Positions 7,557-16,088 of a stretch of 64,000 nucleotides of DNA are shown piece after piece (the stretch's first letter is position 1; the number at the start of each line of letters is the position of its first letter). The notes beneath the pieces are model-generated. The model was not told the origin of the DNA and searched no databases. It was given only the letters and a program-made list of their open reading frames with translations. Source of the DNA: Amycolatopsis acidiphila. Its GTDB lineage: Bacteria; Actinomycetota; Actinomycetes; Mycobacteriales; Pseudonocardiaceae. The position numbers were made by a program, and so were the translations under genes. Location of the stretch: the NCBI RefSeq assembly GCF_021391495.1, contig NZ_CP090063.1:7130001-7194000 (forward strand), in the 5' to 3' direction.

Positions 7557-8627
7557 GTGCGAGTACTTGTGACGGGTGGCGCGGGCTTCATCGGCTCCCA
7601 CGTCGCCGACCTGCTGGCCGCGTCCGGCCACGCCGTGACCCTGCTGGACGACCTGTTGCCGCAGGCGCACGGGGCCGGGGCAGCGCCGGACTACGTCGAG
7701 CCTCACCGGTTCGTGCAAGGCGACGTAGCCGACCGCAGGCTGCTGCGCGGGCTCCTGTCCGATGTGGACGCGGTCTGCCACCAGGCCGCGGTCGTCGGGC
7801 ACGGGCTCGATCCGTCCGATGCTCCGATGTACGCGCTGAACAACGACTACGCGACCGCCGTCCTGCTCGCCGAGATGCACGTGGCAGGGCTGACGAAGCT
7901 CGTGCTCGCTTCGTCGATGGTGGTCTACGGCGAGGGCCGTTACTCGTGCATCCAGCACGGTGTCGTTCCACCCGCTCCTCGGCGACAGTCTGATGTGGAC
8001 GCCGGCCGGTTCGAGCCGCCGTGTCCCGAGTGCGGGCGCGAGCTCGAGTCGCAGCTGGTCCCCGAGGACGCACCGCTGCGCCCGCAAAGCACCTACGCGG
8101 CGACGAAGCTCGCTCAGGAGCACCTCGCCGCCGCGTGGGCGAGGCAGACAGGGGGCACGGTTTGGGCCCTGCGCTACCACAACGTGTACGGGCCGCGAAT
8201 GCCGCAGAACACCCCCTACGCCGGTGTCGCTTCGCTGTTCCGCTCGGCGCTGGTGCGCGGCGAGGCGCCCACCGTCCTGGAGGACGGCAACCAGCGCCGT
8301 GACTTCGTGCATGTGCAGGACGTCGCTCGCGCCAACCTCGTGGCACTCGAGACGCCCGGTCCCAGTGGCGACCTGACGGCGGTCAACGTCTGCTCGGGCA
8401 TGCCCCACACCGTCGGCGAACTGGCGACGGAACTGGCCAAGGCCTGCGGCGGACCGGCGCCCCGCATCATCGGCGGTGCCCGGCCCGCGGACGTCCGCCA
8501 CGTCGTCGCCGACCCGGCCCGCGCCGAAAAACTGCTCGGCTTCCGGGCGGCCGTACCGTTCGAATCGGGCATCGCGTCCTTCGCGACAGCACCGCTGCGC
8601 GCTCCGACCCCGGTGGCGGGTACCTAG
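7557..8627 (+). CDS. NAD-dependent nucleotide-sugar epimerase
   Basis: A 356-aa extended SDR. The Rossmann signature TGGAGFIGSH is at residues 6-15. The catalytic Ser is in VLASSMVVYGEG (about 120-130) and the catalytic Tyr-x3-Lys in STYAATKLA (about 180-188). A Cys-containing insert, CPECG, lies at about 156-160. Similar inserts occur in dTDP-L-rhamnose 4-epimerase-like enzymes, so a deoxysugar or UDP-sugar substrate is likely but unproven. It starts at GTG 7557, divergent from mog by 88 bp. It probably supplies a donor to the glycosyltransferases further along the inserted cluster. Confidence 0.88.
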   Translation: MRVLVTGGAGFIGSHVADLLAASGHAVTLLDDLLPQAHGAGAAPDYVEPHRFVQGDVADRRLLRGLLSDVDAVCHQAAVVGHGLDPSDAPMYALNNDYATAVLLAEMHVAGLTKLVLASSMVVYGEGRYSCIQHGVVPPAPRRQSDVDAGRFEPPCPECGRELESQLVPEDAPLRPQSTYAATKLAQEHLAAAWARQTGGTVWALRYHNVYGPRMPQNTPYAGVASLFRSALVRGEAPTVLEDGNQRRDFVHVQDVARANLVALETPGPSGDLTAVNVCSGMPHTVGELATELAKACGGPAPRIIGGARPADVRHVVADPARAEKLLGFRAAVPFESGIASFATAPLRAPTPVAGT

Positions 8628-8734
8628 CCAGACCGGTGGGCGACACCAGCGTCCGGCGCGGCGTCGTCAACCAACGACGAGCCCGTGCCGCGCGGGGCGC
8701 TGCCGGAGCCAGGACCACGAGGCGCCCTTGCGAG

Positions 8735-9095
8735 GTGGTGAGTGGGCGTTGAACCCGGACCGGCACCGCCATGAAGCCGCGAGTCGAAGCCGGGCCTACG
8801 TCCCGCCGCTGGCGAGGCCATGAGTGAAAGCCAAGCCGCCACACCCCCGCTCCTCGCGGAGTCGTGAGTGGAAGCAGGGCCATCACACACCCTGGCGAAA
8901 TCCCGAATGGGAGCCGGACCGCCACGCACGCCCATCCCGAAGCCGCGGGTGAAAGCCGGGTCCACGTCCCACCCCTGAAAGCCAGGCCCCCGATGAAGCC
9001 CAGAAAGGAGCCGGCCCGCCACGACGCGGCCGCCGCGAAGCCGGGCGGCGGTGCCGGACCGGCAGCGTCAAGAGGTGGCGAGTGGGAGCCGGACC
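8735..9095. repeat. degenerate direct repeats, about 41-bp period
   Basis: The gap from 8628 to 9067 holds no gene. It contains a decayed tandem array whose anchor resembles GAGTGAAAGCCGGGCC. Anchors start at about 8740, 8781, 8822, 8866, 8905 and 8948, with weaker copies to about 9080, giving spacings of 39-44 bases. Copies are only partly alike. The last one (GAGTGGGAGCCGGACC) falls inside the 3' end of the histidine kinase gene. Confidence 0.65.
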
Positions 9096-10114
9096 TCGAA
9101 GCGGCAGCCGTCGCCGTGGTTGCGGACGTCGATCTGGCCTCGGTGGGCTTCCACGAGGCCCTTGGCGATCGCCAGCCCCAGCCCGCCGCCTGTGGTGCCC
9201 GAGTGGTCCGGGGTTCTGGCCTGCGTCCCGCGGAACGCCACCTCGAAGACCCGCTCGATCTCGTCCTCCGGGATGCCGCCGCAACTGTCGTCGACGGCGA
9301 GCAGCGCCTCCGAACCGTCGATCCCCACGCGGATGGCCACCGTCCCGTCCGGCGGGGTGTGGCGGATCGCGTTGGACACCAGGTTGCGCACGATCCGCGT
9401 CAGCTCCGGGTCGCTGCCGGTCACCACGGGCCACACATCGGCGTCAGCCAGGACCTGCACCTTCTTCTGGTTCGCGACGATCGTCTGCGCGGCCAGCGCT
9501 TCGCTGATGACGTCCTGCAACGGCACGGCGGACATCGTCAGCCGCAGCGCGCCGGCGGTGATCCGGGACAGCTCGAACAGGTCGTTGACCATCCCCGACA
9601 GCCGCGACGTCTCGCCGCTGATGCGCGCGGCGTAGTCGGTCACCTCGTCCTTTTCGACGACGATCCCGTCCGCCAGCGCCTCCGCCATCGCACGGATACC
9701 CGCGAGCGGACTGCGCAGGTCGTGACTGATCCACGCGACCAGATCACGCCGGGCGGCCTCCGCGGCACGCTCACGCTCGCGGGCCTCCCGCTCCCACACA
9801 CTGTGCCGCGCGATAGCCCGGCCGAAGACGATCGCCGCCGGCACCGTCACCAGCGCGACCAGCAGACAGACCAGCAGCATCGTGGTGAGCGCGGGGGTGA
9901 ACATGAAGCCACTGATGCCGAGCACGCCCGCGAGAGTCGCGAGCACCGGGATCAGCACGAGCACGGTCAGCGTCGTGGCGAGCGATCCGCGCCGCAGCCA
10001 GTACAACAGCAGGCCGCCCACCAGCGCGACCGGCAGCGCGAACGCCAGCGCCAGCGGCAGGATGTGCCAGACGTGCGCCAACATCGCCTGCCACGACTCA
10101 CCAGGCTCGATCAC
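9068..10114 (-). CDS. sensor histidine kinase
   Basis: A 348-aa kinase with three or four closely spaced membrane helices in residues 15-98, almost no extracytoplasmic sensor loop, and a short coiled linker. The dimerisation domain has the phospho-acceptor in [14 protein letters not shown] (H131). The HATPase domain has N ([14 protein letters not shown]), G1 ([11 protein letters not shown]) and G2 ([12 protein letters not shown]) boxes. The lack of an extracellular domain suggests sensing within the membrane or of envelope stress. It lies 215 bp downstream of the response-regulator gene on the same strand. The spacer contains no gene. Confidence 0.93.
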   Translation of the reverse strand: MIEPGESWQAMLAHVWHILPLALAFALPVALVGGLLLYWLRRGSLATTLTVLVLIPVLATLAGVLGISGFMFTPALTTMLLVCLLVALVTVPAAIVFGRAIARHSVWEREARERERAAEAARRDLVAWISHDLRSPLAGIRAMAEALADGIVVEKDEVTDYAARISGETSRLSGMVNDLFELSRITAGALRLTMSAVPLQDVISEALAAQTIVANQKKVQVLADADVWPVVTGSDPELTRIVRNLVSNAIRHTPPDGTVAIRVGIDGSEALLAVDDSCGGIPEDEIERVFEVAFRGTQARTPDHSGTTGGGLGLAIAKGLVEAHRGQIDVRNHGDGCRFEVRLPLATS

Positions 10115-10329
10115 CGCGACACCACCTCACGCATGGCAAATTCGCTCCGAAGGCCCGGGAACGCCAACTCTTTGGATGGCGCCACGAACTTTCGGCCGCG
10201 AGGCCGAGCCGAGGACCGTGCCGCCGGCGGTGATCCGCACCCACCGAGCACCCCTCCCGTCGCGCGGCCAGGGACAGTAGGCCGTTCCGGCCGTTCTGCC
10301 GCCGAGCGAACCAACCCCACCGCCGGCCA

Positions 10330-11034
10330 TCACGACGTCACCGGGTCGTACCGGTACCCGACGCCCCACACGGTCGCGATGCGCATCGGCTTCGCGGGGT
10401 TCGGTTCGATCTTCTCGCGCAGGCGCCGGACGTGGACCGTGACCGTCGACTGGTCGCCGAAGTCCCAGCCCCACACCTTCTCCAGCAGGTCGGCCCGCGA
10501 GAACGCCACCCCCGGATGCGCCAGGAAGAACGCCAGCAGGTCGAACTCCCGCGCGGTCAGCGGCAGCTCCGCGCCATCCAGGGTCGCCTGCCGCGCCCCC
10601 GGTTGCAGGCGCAGGTTGCCGTCCCTGGACTCGGGCGCGACGGGCGCCACGCCGGGCATCCGCGCCCGCCGCAGCACCGACGCCACCCGCAACGTCAGCT
10701 CCCGCGGGCTGAACGGCTTCGTCACGTAATCGTCCGCGCCCAGCTGCAGACCGGCGATCCGGTTCTCCTCCTCGCCGAGCGCGGTCAGCAGCACCACCGG
10801 CACCTGACTCGCCTGCCGCAGGCGCCGGCACACCTCGAGGCCGTTGATACCCGGCATCATCACGTCCAGCACGACGACGTCCGCCGGTCGCTGGGCGAAC
10901 AGCCGGAGGCCCGTGACGCCGTCCCCGGCGACGTCGACGGTGAACCCGCCCGCCTCGAGGTAGCGCCGCACCACATCGCGCACCGTCTCGTCGTCGTCGA
11001 CGACGAGCACCCGACCCGTCTCAGCCACAGCCAC
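10330..11034 (-). CDS. OmpR-family response regulator
   Basis: A 234-aa protein with a receiver domain (acidic DDD at 13-15, phospho-acceptor D57 in VLDVMMPG, K in TKPF) and a winged-helix DNA-binding domain ending in GVGYRYDP. The GTG start at 11034 directly abuts the stop of the upstream membrane glycosyltransferase gene (11035-11037), so the two are probably one transcript with the kinase behind. It is a good candidate to bind the direct repeats at 12477-12522 in front of this operon. Confidence 0.93.
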   Translation of the reverse strand: MAVAETGRVLVVDDDETVRDVVRRYLEAGGFTVDVAGDGVTGLRLFAQRPADVVVLDVMMPGINGLEVCRRLRQASQVPVVLLTALGEEENRIAGLQLGADDYVTKPFSPRELTLRVASVLRRARMPGVAPVAPESRDGNLRLQPGARQATLDGAELPLTAREFDLLAFFLAHPGVAFSRADLLEKVWGWDFGDQSTVTVHVRRLREKIEPNPAKPMRIATVWGVGYRYDPVTS

Positions 11035-12426
11035 CTACCAGAACGTCAGCACCAGCGAGTTGACCGCGAGCGCGGTCAACGCCTGCCCGGCGAGCCACCA
11101 CCGCCACGATGGCAGCAGCGACACGGCGGGCAGCAGCCACACCGTGAACGGTAACCAGATCCGCTCGACCTCGGCCTTCGACAACCCCGACACGTCCGCG
11201 AGCACGATCGCCACGGCCGCCGCGACGACCAGCAGCAACACCGGGTCGCAGCGGTTGCCCCGCCGCCACGGCCGCGCCGCCACGAAGGCGATGCCACTGC
11301 GCCGCACCCCCGCGACCAGCGCGGGCCCCGCGGCCAGCGCGAGCGAAGCCAGGTCCGCCCACACCCAGTACGAGTACGGCCGCGCACTCGCGATGCCCTG
11401 GTAGTACCGCTCGACCACCAGGTGGTACCCGTCGAACCACCAGAACCCCGCCGCCGTGAAGACCACCGCCACCGCCAGCGCACCGGCCACGGCCAGGGGC
11501 AGCGCGCGGGTGAGGCTGCGGCCGAGCAGCGTCACCGCGAACGCGATCAACCCGATCAGCGGCAACCCGTACGACAGGTACATGCCGAACCCGAGCAGCG
11601 CCCCGCCCAGGACGGACAACGGGACGGCGTACCACCGGCCGGCGCGAAACCCGTGCGTCGCGACGGCGATCAGGGCGATTCCGGTCGCGGTGACCCCGGC
11701 GAACATGCCGTCCGCCGACACCCCGACCCACACCGCGCCCGGGAACAGCACCGCGAACGGGAGCGTCGCGCGCGCCGCGTCGCAGCGGTGCAGGGCCGAC
11801 AGCGTGAGTGGCACGGCGACGGTCACCAGGCAGCCGACGAGCACGCACACGGTCGCCGCCCAGGCGCCGCCCGAAAGCCCGATGCGGTCCAGCCAGACGA
11901 ACACGAGCGTCGCGCCCGGCGGGTGGCCCGAGACGTGGGTGGTCCAGGAGTCCGGCTGGAAGTCGAGGATCCGGGAGGAGAACTGGCGCAGCATCGCCGG
12001 GATGTCGGTGATGCCGGGCACCTCGTGCAGGTACTCGTTGGGGTTGGTGAGCCGGTCGGTGAAGCCGCGGTGCCAGCCGTCGATCATGGCCAGCGCGAAC
12101 GTCCACGCCAGCGACGTCGCGTAGCCGAGCGCGAGCAGCCGCCGCCACCGCATCCGCGCCACGAGCCCGGGGCCCCAGGCGACCACCGCCACCGCGATCA
12201 GCACCGCGAACAACGTGCCGGGCCCGACGTGCGGAAGCCACTGCGCGAACAGCGGTGCGGCGGGTGCCCAGAGCACCACGCCGCTGCCCGGCCGGTTCAG
12301 ATACCCCCCGACCGCGACGGCCACCCCGACGAGAACGACCGCCACCAGCACGGCCCACAGATCGCGAGAACGTTTTTCGGGCCGCTCTTCCGCCACGGCG
12401 AGCGTCCGCACGATCCCCCTGGTCAT
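11035..12426 (-). CDS. polytopic membrane protein, GT-C glycosyltransferase-like
   Basis: A 463-aa integral membrane protein with about 11-12 predicted helices. A large first extracytoplasmic region contains TNPNEYLHEVP and HVSGHPPGATLVFVWLDRIG. Multi-span layout with a lumenal loop rich in His, Pro and acidic residues is typical of GT-C enzymes that use polyprenyl-phosphate sugars, but no diagnostic DxD was pinned down. It is operonic with a response regulator and divergent from a dolichyl-phosphate-mannose-synthase-like GT2, which would make such a donor. ATG 12426 is chosen; an upstream start at 12501 would extend over the promoter repeats. Confidence 0.7.
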   Translation of the reverse strand: MTRGIVRTLAVAEERPEKRSRDLWAVLVAVVLVGVAVAVGGYLNRPGSGVVLWAPAAPLFAQWLPHVGPGTLFAVLIAVAVVAWGPGLVARMRWRRLLALGYATSLAWTFALAMIDGWHRGFTDRLTNPNEYLHEVPGITDIPAMLRQFSSRILDFQPDSWTTHVSGHPPGATLVFVWLDRIGLSGGAWAATVCVLVGCLVTVAVPLTLSALHRCDAARATLPFAVLFPGAVWVGVSADGMFAGVTATGIALIAVATHGFRAGRWYAVPLSVLGGALLGFGMYLSYGLPLIGLIAFAVTLLGRSLTRALPLAVAGALAVAVVFTAAGFWWFDGYHLVVERYYQGIASARPYSYWVWADLASLALAAGPALVAGVRRSGIAFVAARPWRRGNRCDPVLLLVVAAAVAIVLADVSGLSKAEVERIWLPFTVWLLPAVSLLPSWRWWLAGQALTALAVNSLVLTFW

Positions 12427-12476
12427 GCGCGCACCATAGCCCGGCGCGGAATGCCCGTGAAACGGACCCGGGGCAT

Positions 12477-12522
12477 CTGTCACAGAGTGGTAAGAAGTCA
12501 AGGACTGTCATGATTTGGTAAG
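12477..12522. promoter_or_regulatory. 18-bp direct repeats in a divergent promoter
   Basis: CTGTCACAGAGTGGTAAG (12477-12494) and CTGTCATGATTTGGTAAG (12505-12522) match at 13 of 18 positions and start 28 bases apart. They lie in the 143-bp gap between the minus-strand membrane transferase and the plus-strand GT2. Tandem direct repeats suit OmpR-family regulators, one of which is encoded in the minus-strand operon. Confidence 0.55.
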
Positions 12523-12569
12523 GACCGCAAGGGTTCCGCTCTGTCCACCCTGGACTTACCGTCCGTTGC

Positions 12570-13250
12570 GTGAATCGGCACGAAATCGATCAAAACCTCG
12601 ATCAAACAGACGTCGTCCTGCCGTGTCTCGACGAGGCCGCGGCACTGCCGAAATTGTTGCGTGCGCTGCCGCGAGGATTTCGTGCCATCGTCGTCGACAA
12701 CGGCTCCACCGACGGCTCGCCGGAGATCGCGGGCGAGCTCGGCGCGAAGGTCCTGCACGAGCCCCGACGCGGTTACGGCGCCGCTGTGCACACCGGACTG
12801 GAGGCCGCGACCTCCGGCATCGTGTGCTTCATCGACGCCGACGGTTCACTCGATCCAGCCGACCTGATCCCGCTGGTCGCGACCGTGCGCAGGGGCGCGG
12901 ATCTCGCCGCGGGCCGTCGCGTGCCCGTGGGCTGGGGCGCCTGGCCCTGGCACGCGAGGGCGGGTAACCACCTCCTCGCGACGCTCCTTCGCCGCCAGGG
13001 CGTTCAGGTGCACGACATCGCACCGATCCGGGCGGCGCGTCGCCAGGCCCTGCTCGATCTCGCGATCGCCGACCGCGCCTTCGGCTACCCCCTGGAGCTT
13101 CTCATCAAGGCCGGACGGGCGGGCCTGCGCATCGAGGAGTTCGACGTCGCCTACCGGCCGCGCGCGGCCGGCACGAAGTCAAAGGTTTCGGGATCCGTGC
13201 GCGGCACGCTCCGCGCGACGCGGGACATGGCGAAGGTGCTGCGCGGATGA
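12570..13250 (+). CDS. family 2 glycosyltransferase, polyprenol-phosphate mannose synthase-like
   Basis: A 226-aa soluble GT-A enzyme. Motifs in order are VVLPCLDEAAALPKLL (15-30), VVDNGSTDGS (41-50), GYGAAVHTGL (68-77) and the metal-binding DADGSLDP (89-96, DxD). It lacks membrane helices, like actinobacterial dolichol-phosphate-mannose synthase-type proteins that charge a lipid carrier with a sugar. GTG 12570 is the start, and the gene overlaps the DUF2064 gene by four bases (ATGA). The substrate is unknown. Confidence 0.88.
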   Translation: MNRHEIDQNLDQTDVVLPCLDEAAALPKLLRALPRGFRAIVVDNGSTDGSPEIAGELGAKVLHEPRRGYGAAVHTGLEAATSGIVCFIDADGSLDPADLIPLVATVRRGADLAAGRRVPVGWGAWPWHARAGNHLLATLLRRQGVQVHDIAPIRAARRQALLDLAIADRAFGYPLELLIKAGRAGLRIEEFDVAYRPRAAGTKSKVSGSVRGTLRATRDMAKVLRG

Positions 13251-13906
13251 CCGGCTCGTTCTGCCTGCTGGTCGTCGCGAAGGCGCCGGTACCCGGTTTC
13301 GTGAAGACCCGCCTGTGCCCGCCCGCGACGCCGGACCAGGCCGCCGACATCGCGGCCGCGGCGCTGCTCGACACGCTCGACGCGGTCGCGGCAACCCCCG
13401 GCGCCGTGCCGGTCGTCGCGGCGACCGGAGACTGGGGCACCGCAGCCCGCGCGGCCGAGCTCGCACACGCGCTGTGGCCGATGACCGTGATCCGCCAGCG
13501 GGGCAACAGCTTCGCCGAGCGCCTGGTCAACGCCCACCAGGACGCCGCGATGCCCGGCCTCCCGGTGCTACAGATCGGCATGGACACCCCGCAGGTCACG
13601 CCTGATCTCCTCGCCCAGGGCGCGGCGTCGCTCACGAGCGAGGAGAAGGCCGCGCTCGGGTTGGCCGAGGACGGCGGCTGGTGGGCGCTCGGACTCGGTG
13701 ACCCGGCGGCGGCGAAGGTGCTGACCGGGGTGCCGATGTCCCGCGCCGACACCGGAAGGCGCACCCTGCGGGCCCTCACCGACATCGGGCTGCGCACCAC
13801 CGAGCTGGACCTGTTGTCCGATGTGGACACGATGGCGGACGCCGAGCGGGTGGCGGCCCGGTGCGGCGGGCGGTTCGCGCCGGCGGTCCGGGCGGTGCTG
13901 TCGTGA
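13247..13906 (+). CDS. DUF2064 nucleotidyl/glycosyltransferase-like protein
   Basis: A 219-aa member of the DUF2064 (TIGR04282) family with a GT-A-like nucleotidyltransferase fold. The N-terminal AKAPVPGFVKTRLCP (10-24) resembles the nucleotide-binding start of CofC-type guanylyltransferases, and the QIGMDTPQVTP block carries an acidic metal-binding position. DUF2064 proteins often sit between a GT2 and a methyltransferase, as here. Start and stop overlap both neighbours by four bases, so the three genes form a translationally coupled operon. Biochemical function is not established. Confidence 0.85.
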   Translation: MTGSFCLLVVAKAPVPGFVKTRLCPPATPDQAADIAAAALLDTLDAVAATPGAVPVVAATGDWGTAARAAELAHALWPMTVIRQRGNSFAERLVNAHQDAAMPGLPVLQIGMDTPQVTPDLLAQGAASLTSEEKAALGLAEDGGWWALGLGDPAAAKVLTGVPMSRADTGRRTLRALTDIGLRTTELDLLSDVDTMADAERVAARCGGRFAPAVRAVLS

Positions 13907-14502
13907 GCCCGTTCGACACGGCTCTGCTGGCCCACACGTGCGTCCTCGAGCTGGCCAACGGCGAGCGGATCGAACTGCCCGCGCGGCGCTGGGCGGCCGA
14001 CCCCGGCAGGGGCGACGAGCTGATGCTGGCGCGTTGCACCGGCCCGACGCTCGACATCGGCTGTGGCCCAGGGCGGCTGACCAGTGAGCTGACCGCCCGC
14101 GGCGTCAGCTCGCTGGGCATCGACGTGTCGCGCACCGCCGTCCGCCTGACCCGGACGCGCGGTGGCAGCGCGCTCCGGCGGGATGTCTTCGACCGCGTGC
14201 CGGGCGAAGGCCGCTGGCAGCACGCCCTGCTCGCCGACGGCAATATCGGCATCGGCGGCGACCCCGTCAGGCTGCTGCGACGGGTCCGCGAGCTGCTCGC
14301 ACCGGACGGACGGGTGCTCATCGAGGTCGAGCCCGGCCGTCAGTTTCGCCGCGGGCACGTGCGCGTCGGCAACAGCTCGTGGTTCCCGTGGGCCTGGCTC
14401 GGCGTCGACGCCCTGGACGACATCGCGCACACGGCGTCGCTGGAGGTCGCCTGGACCGGTTCACACGGTTCGCGGCACTTCACCGAACTCGCGGTGGAGT
14501 GA
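13903..14502 (+). CDS. class I SAM-dependent methyltransferase
   Basis: A 199-aa class I methyltransferase. Motif I is LDIGCGPGRLTSEL (about 49-62), with an acidic residue following in LGIDVSRTA, then a GDPVRLLRRVRELLAPDGRVLIEVEP motif IV-V region. The GTG start at 13903 is nested in the DUF2064 stop (GTGA). It is the last gene of the GT2-DUF2064-methyltransferase operon, followed by a strong hairpin. It may methylate the sugar or lipid-sugar product. Related clusters can also carry a molybdopterin oxidoreductase gene, which is absent here. Confidence 0.88.
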   Translation: MSPFDTALLAHTCVLELANGERIELPARRWAADPGRGDELMLARCTGPTLDIGCGPGRLTSELTARGVSSLGIDVSRTAVRLTRTRGGSALRRDVFDRVPGEGRWQHALLADGNIGIGGDPVRLLRRVRELLAPDGRVLIEVEPGRQFRRGHVRVGNSSWFPWAWLGVDALDDIAHTASLEVAWTGSHGSRHFTELAVE

Positions 14503-14510
14503 CACGAAAA

Positions 14511-14544
14511 ACGGGCTCCCGGCGACGGATCGCCGGGAGCCCGT
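14511..14544 (-). terminator. bidirectional hairpin between methyltransferase and pepD
   Basis: A perfect 14-bp stem (14511-14524 with 14531-14544) with a six-base loop. On the minus strand it is followed by five Ts, so it should terminate pepD. On the plus strand it lies just after the methyltransferase stop and can also end that operon. Confidence 0.88.
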
Positions 14545-14587
14545 GGTTGGTCTCGGCCGCGTCGAGCGGCCGAGCGCTGGAAGCGCG

Positions 14588-15958
14588 TCAGTTCACCTGG
14601 ACCGGCTGGCCGCCGAGGGTGACCTGGACCGAGCGGTTGTCGCTCAGGGTGAACGTCACCTTGTCGTTCGGCGCGCGGGTGCGGATGGCCGCGATCAGGC
14701 CGTCGGAGTCGTTGATCACCAGGTTGTCCACCTTCGTGACCACGTCACCGGACTTGAGCCCCGCCTGCTCCGCGGGGCTGCCCGGCTGCACCTGCTGGAT
14801 CATGGCGCCGCCGGCCTGCGCGTCGCTGACCGTCGCGCCGATGTAGGTCTGCGTGGCCTTCCCGGTGTCGATGATCTCCTGCGCCGTGCGCCGCGCCTGG
14901 TTGATCGGGATCGCGAACCCGATGCCGGCGTTGGTCGCCTCGCTCTGCTGCTGGCCGAGACCACCGGAGGACTGCGGGCTGTAGATCGCCGAGTCGATGC
15001 CGATGACCTGGCCCGCCAGGTTGACCAGCGGGCCGCCGGAGTTGCCCGGGTTGATCGCCGCGTCGGTCTGGATCGCGCTCATCACGGTCGTCTGGTCGCC
15101 GCTGCTGCCGCCCGCGCGGACCGGCCGGTGCAGCGCGCTCACGATGCCCGACGTGACCGTGCCCGCCAGCTCGAACGGCGAGCCGAACGCCACCACCTGC
15201 TGGCCGACCTGCGTCGCGTCGGAATTGCCCAGCGCCACCGGCGTCAGGTTCTTCACGCCCTGCACCTTGACCACGGCGACGTCCGTCGTCGGGTCGCGGC
15301 CCACGATCGAGGCGTCGGCCTTCGTCCCGTCCGGGAACACCGCCTGGATGCTGCCGCCGTTCGCGGCGACCTCCACGACGTGGTTGTTCGTCAGGATGAA
15401 GCCGTCGGTCGAGAGCACGAAGCCCGAGCCCTCGCCCTCCTCCTGGCTGCCCGAGACGACCAGCTCGACGACGCTGGGCGAGACCTTCTGCGCCACCGAC
15501 TCGACGCTCCCGGCGGGCGCGGCACTGGTCTGCTGGCTCGGCACCGGCTGGTTCAACGCGTTGTAGGAGCTGCCGCTGCCGCCGGAACCCTGCGACGCGA
15601 AGTAGCCCCCGGCGCCACCGGCGGCACCGCCCACGACGAGGGCCAGCACGGCGACGCCCGCCACGAGCCTGCCGGAGCCGCGGCGCTGCTGCGGGATCGG
15701 CTGCTGCTGTGCCGGGAAAGTCGCGGTGCTGTACGGCAGGCCCTGCTGGTGCTGGGCGGTCTGCTGCTGCGGCGACGTCCACGGGTACGCCTGCTGCTGT
15801 GCGGGCGCCGACCACGGGCTCGGCTGCGCCTGCTGCTGCTCCCCACCGAAGGACGTCCCGCGCGGGGGCGTGCTCACGTCCTCCTGGGCCGGCTGCTCCG
15901 GCTGCGGCTCCCGCGGTTCACCGCTGCCGTGCGGTGCGCTGGGGTCGTTCTCGGTCAT
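14588..15958 (-). CDS. pepD: HtrA/PepD-type membrane-anchored serine protease
   Basis: A 456-aa trypsin-like protease. A Gln/Pro-rich cytoplasmic region (1-92) and one helix (about 98-120) precede the protease domain with H193 (TNNHVV), D226 (TTDVAVV) and S307 (NPGNSGGPL). A C-terminal PDZ domain (about 360-450) follows. HtrA enzymes degrade or refold damaged exported proteins. In M. tuberculosis pepD follows mprAB and is controlled by MprA; here galT and deoR separate them. The start at ATG 15958 is preferred, with an in-frame ATG at 15970. Three CTGAG repeats spaced 11 bp lie immediately upstream. Confidence 0.94.
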   Translation of the reverse strand: MTENDPSAPHGSGEPREPQPEQPAQEDVSTPPRGTSFGGEQQQAQPSPWSAPAQQQAYPWTSPQQQTAQHQQGLPYSTATFPAQQQPIPQQRRGSGRLVAGVAVLALVVGGAAGGAGGYFASQGSGGSGSSYNALNQPVPSQQTSAAPAGSVESVAQKVSPSVVELVVSGSQEEGEGSGFVLSTDGFILTNNHVVEVAANGGSIQAVFPDGTKADASIVGRDPTTDVAVVKVQGVKNLTPVALGNSDATQVGQQVVAFGSPFELAGTVTSGIVSALHRPVRAGGSSGDQTTVMSAIQTDAAINPGNSGGPLVNLAGQVIGIDSAIYSPQSSGGLGQQQSEATNAGIGFAIPINQARRTAQEIIDTGKATQTYIGATVSDAQAGGAMIQQVQPGSPAEQAGLKSGDVVTKVDNLVINDSDGLIAAIRTRAPNDKVTFTLSDNRSVQVTLGGQPVQVN

Positions 15959-15981
15959 GTACCTCACCATGCTGGTTGGTC

Positions 15982-16009
15982 CTGAGAGCTAGCTGAGCCC
16001 AAGCTGAGC
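15982..16009. promoter_or_regulatory. three 11-bp-spaced repeats upstream of pepD, candidate MprA boxes
   Basis: Plus-strand hexamers CTGAGA (15982), CTGAGC (15993) and CTGAGC (16004) are exactly 11 bases apart, on one face of the helix. They read (G/T)CTCAG in the direction of pepD. OmpR-family regulators bind such tandem half-sites, and MprA, encoded 3.5 kb away, is the obvious candidate. Confidence 0.6.
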
Positions 16010-16088
16010 TTCCAACATGAGTATGCCCAAGGTCGCCGCCGGCCGCGCGAAGCGCGTCCCTTGAGGGTGGTGTCGGGCGAGAGCCGGC

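Noticed and set aside
8735..9095. Repeat array as a possible CRISPR
   Set aside because: Units are degenerate and of uneven spacing, there are no unique spacers between identical repeats, and no cas genes are nearby.
14162..15985. 607-codon plus-strand frame over pepD
   Set aside because: Antisense shadow; pepD on the other strand has an intact catalytic triad and PDZ domain.
16010..16088. Terminator for galT
   Set aside because: Only a very short CGCG stem is present with no T-run, so transcription may run on towards pepD; not strong enough to list.
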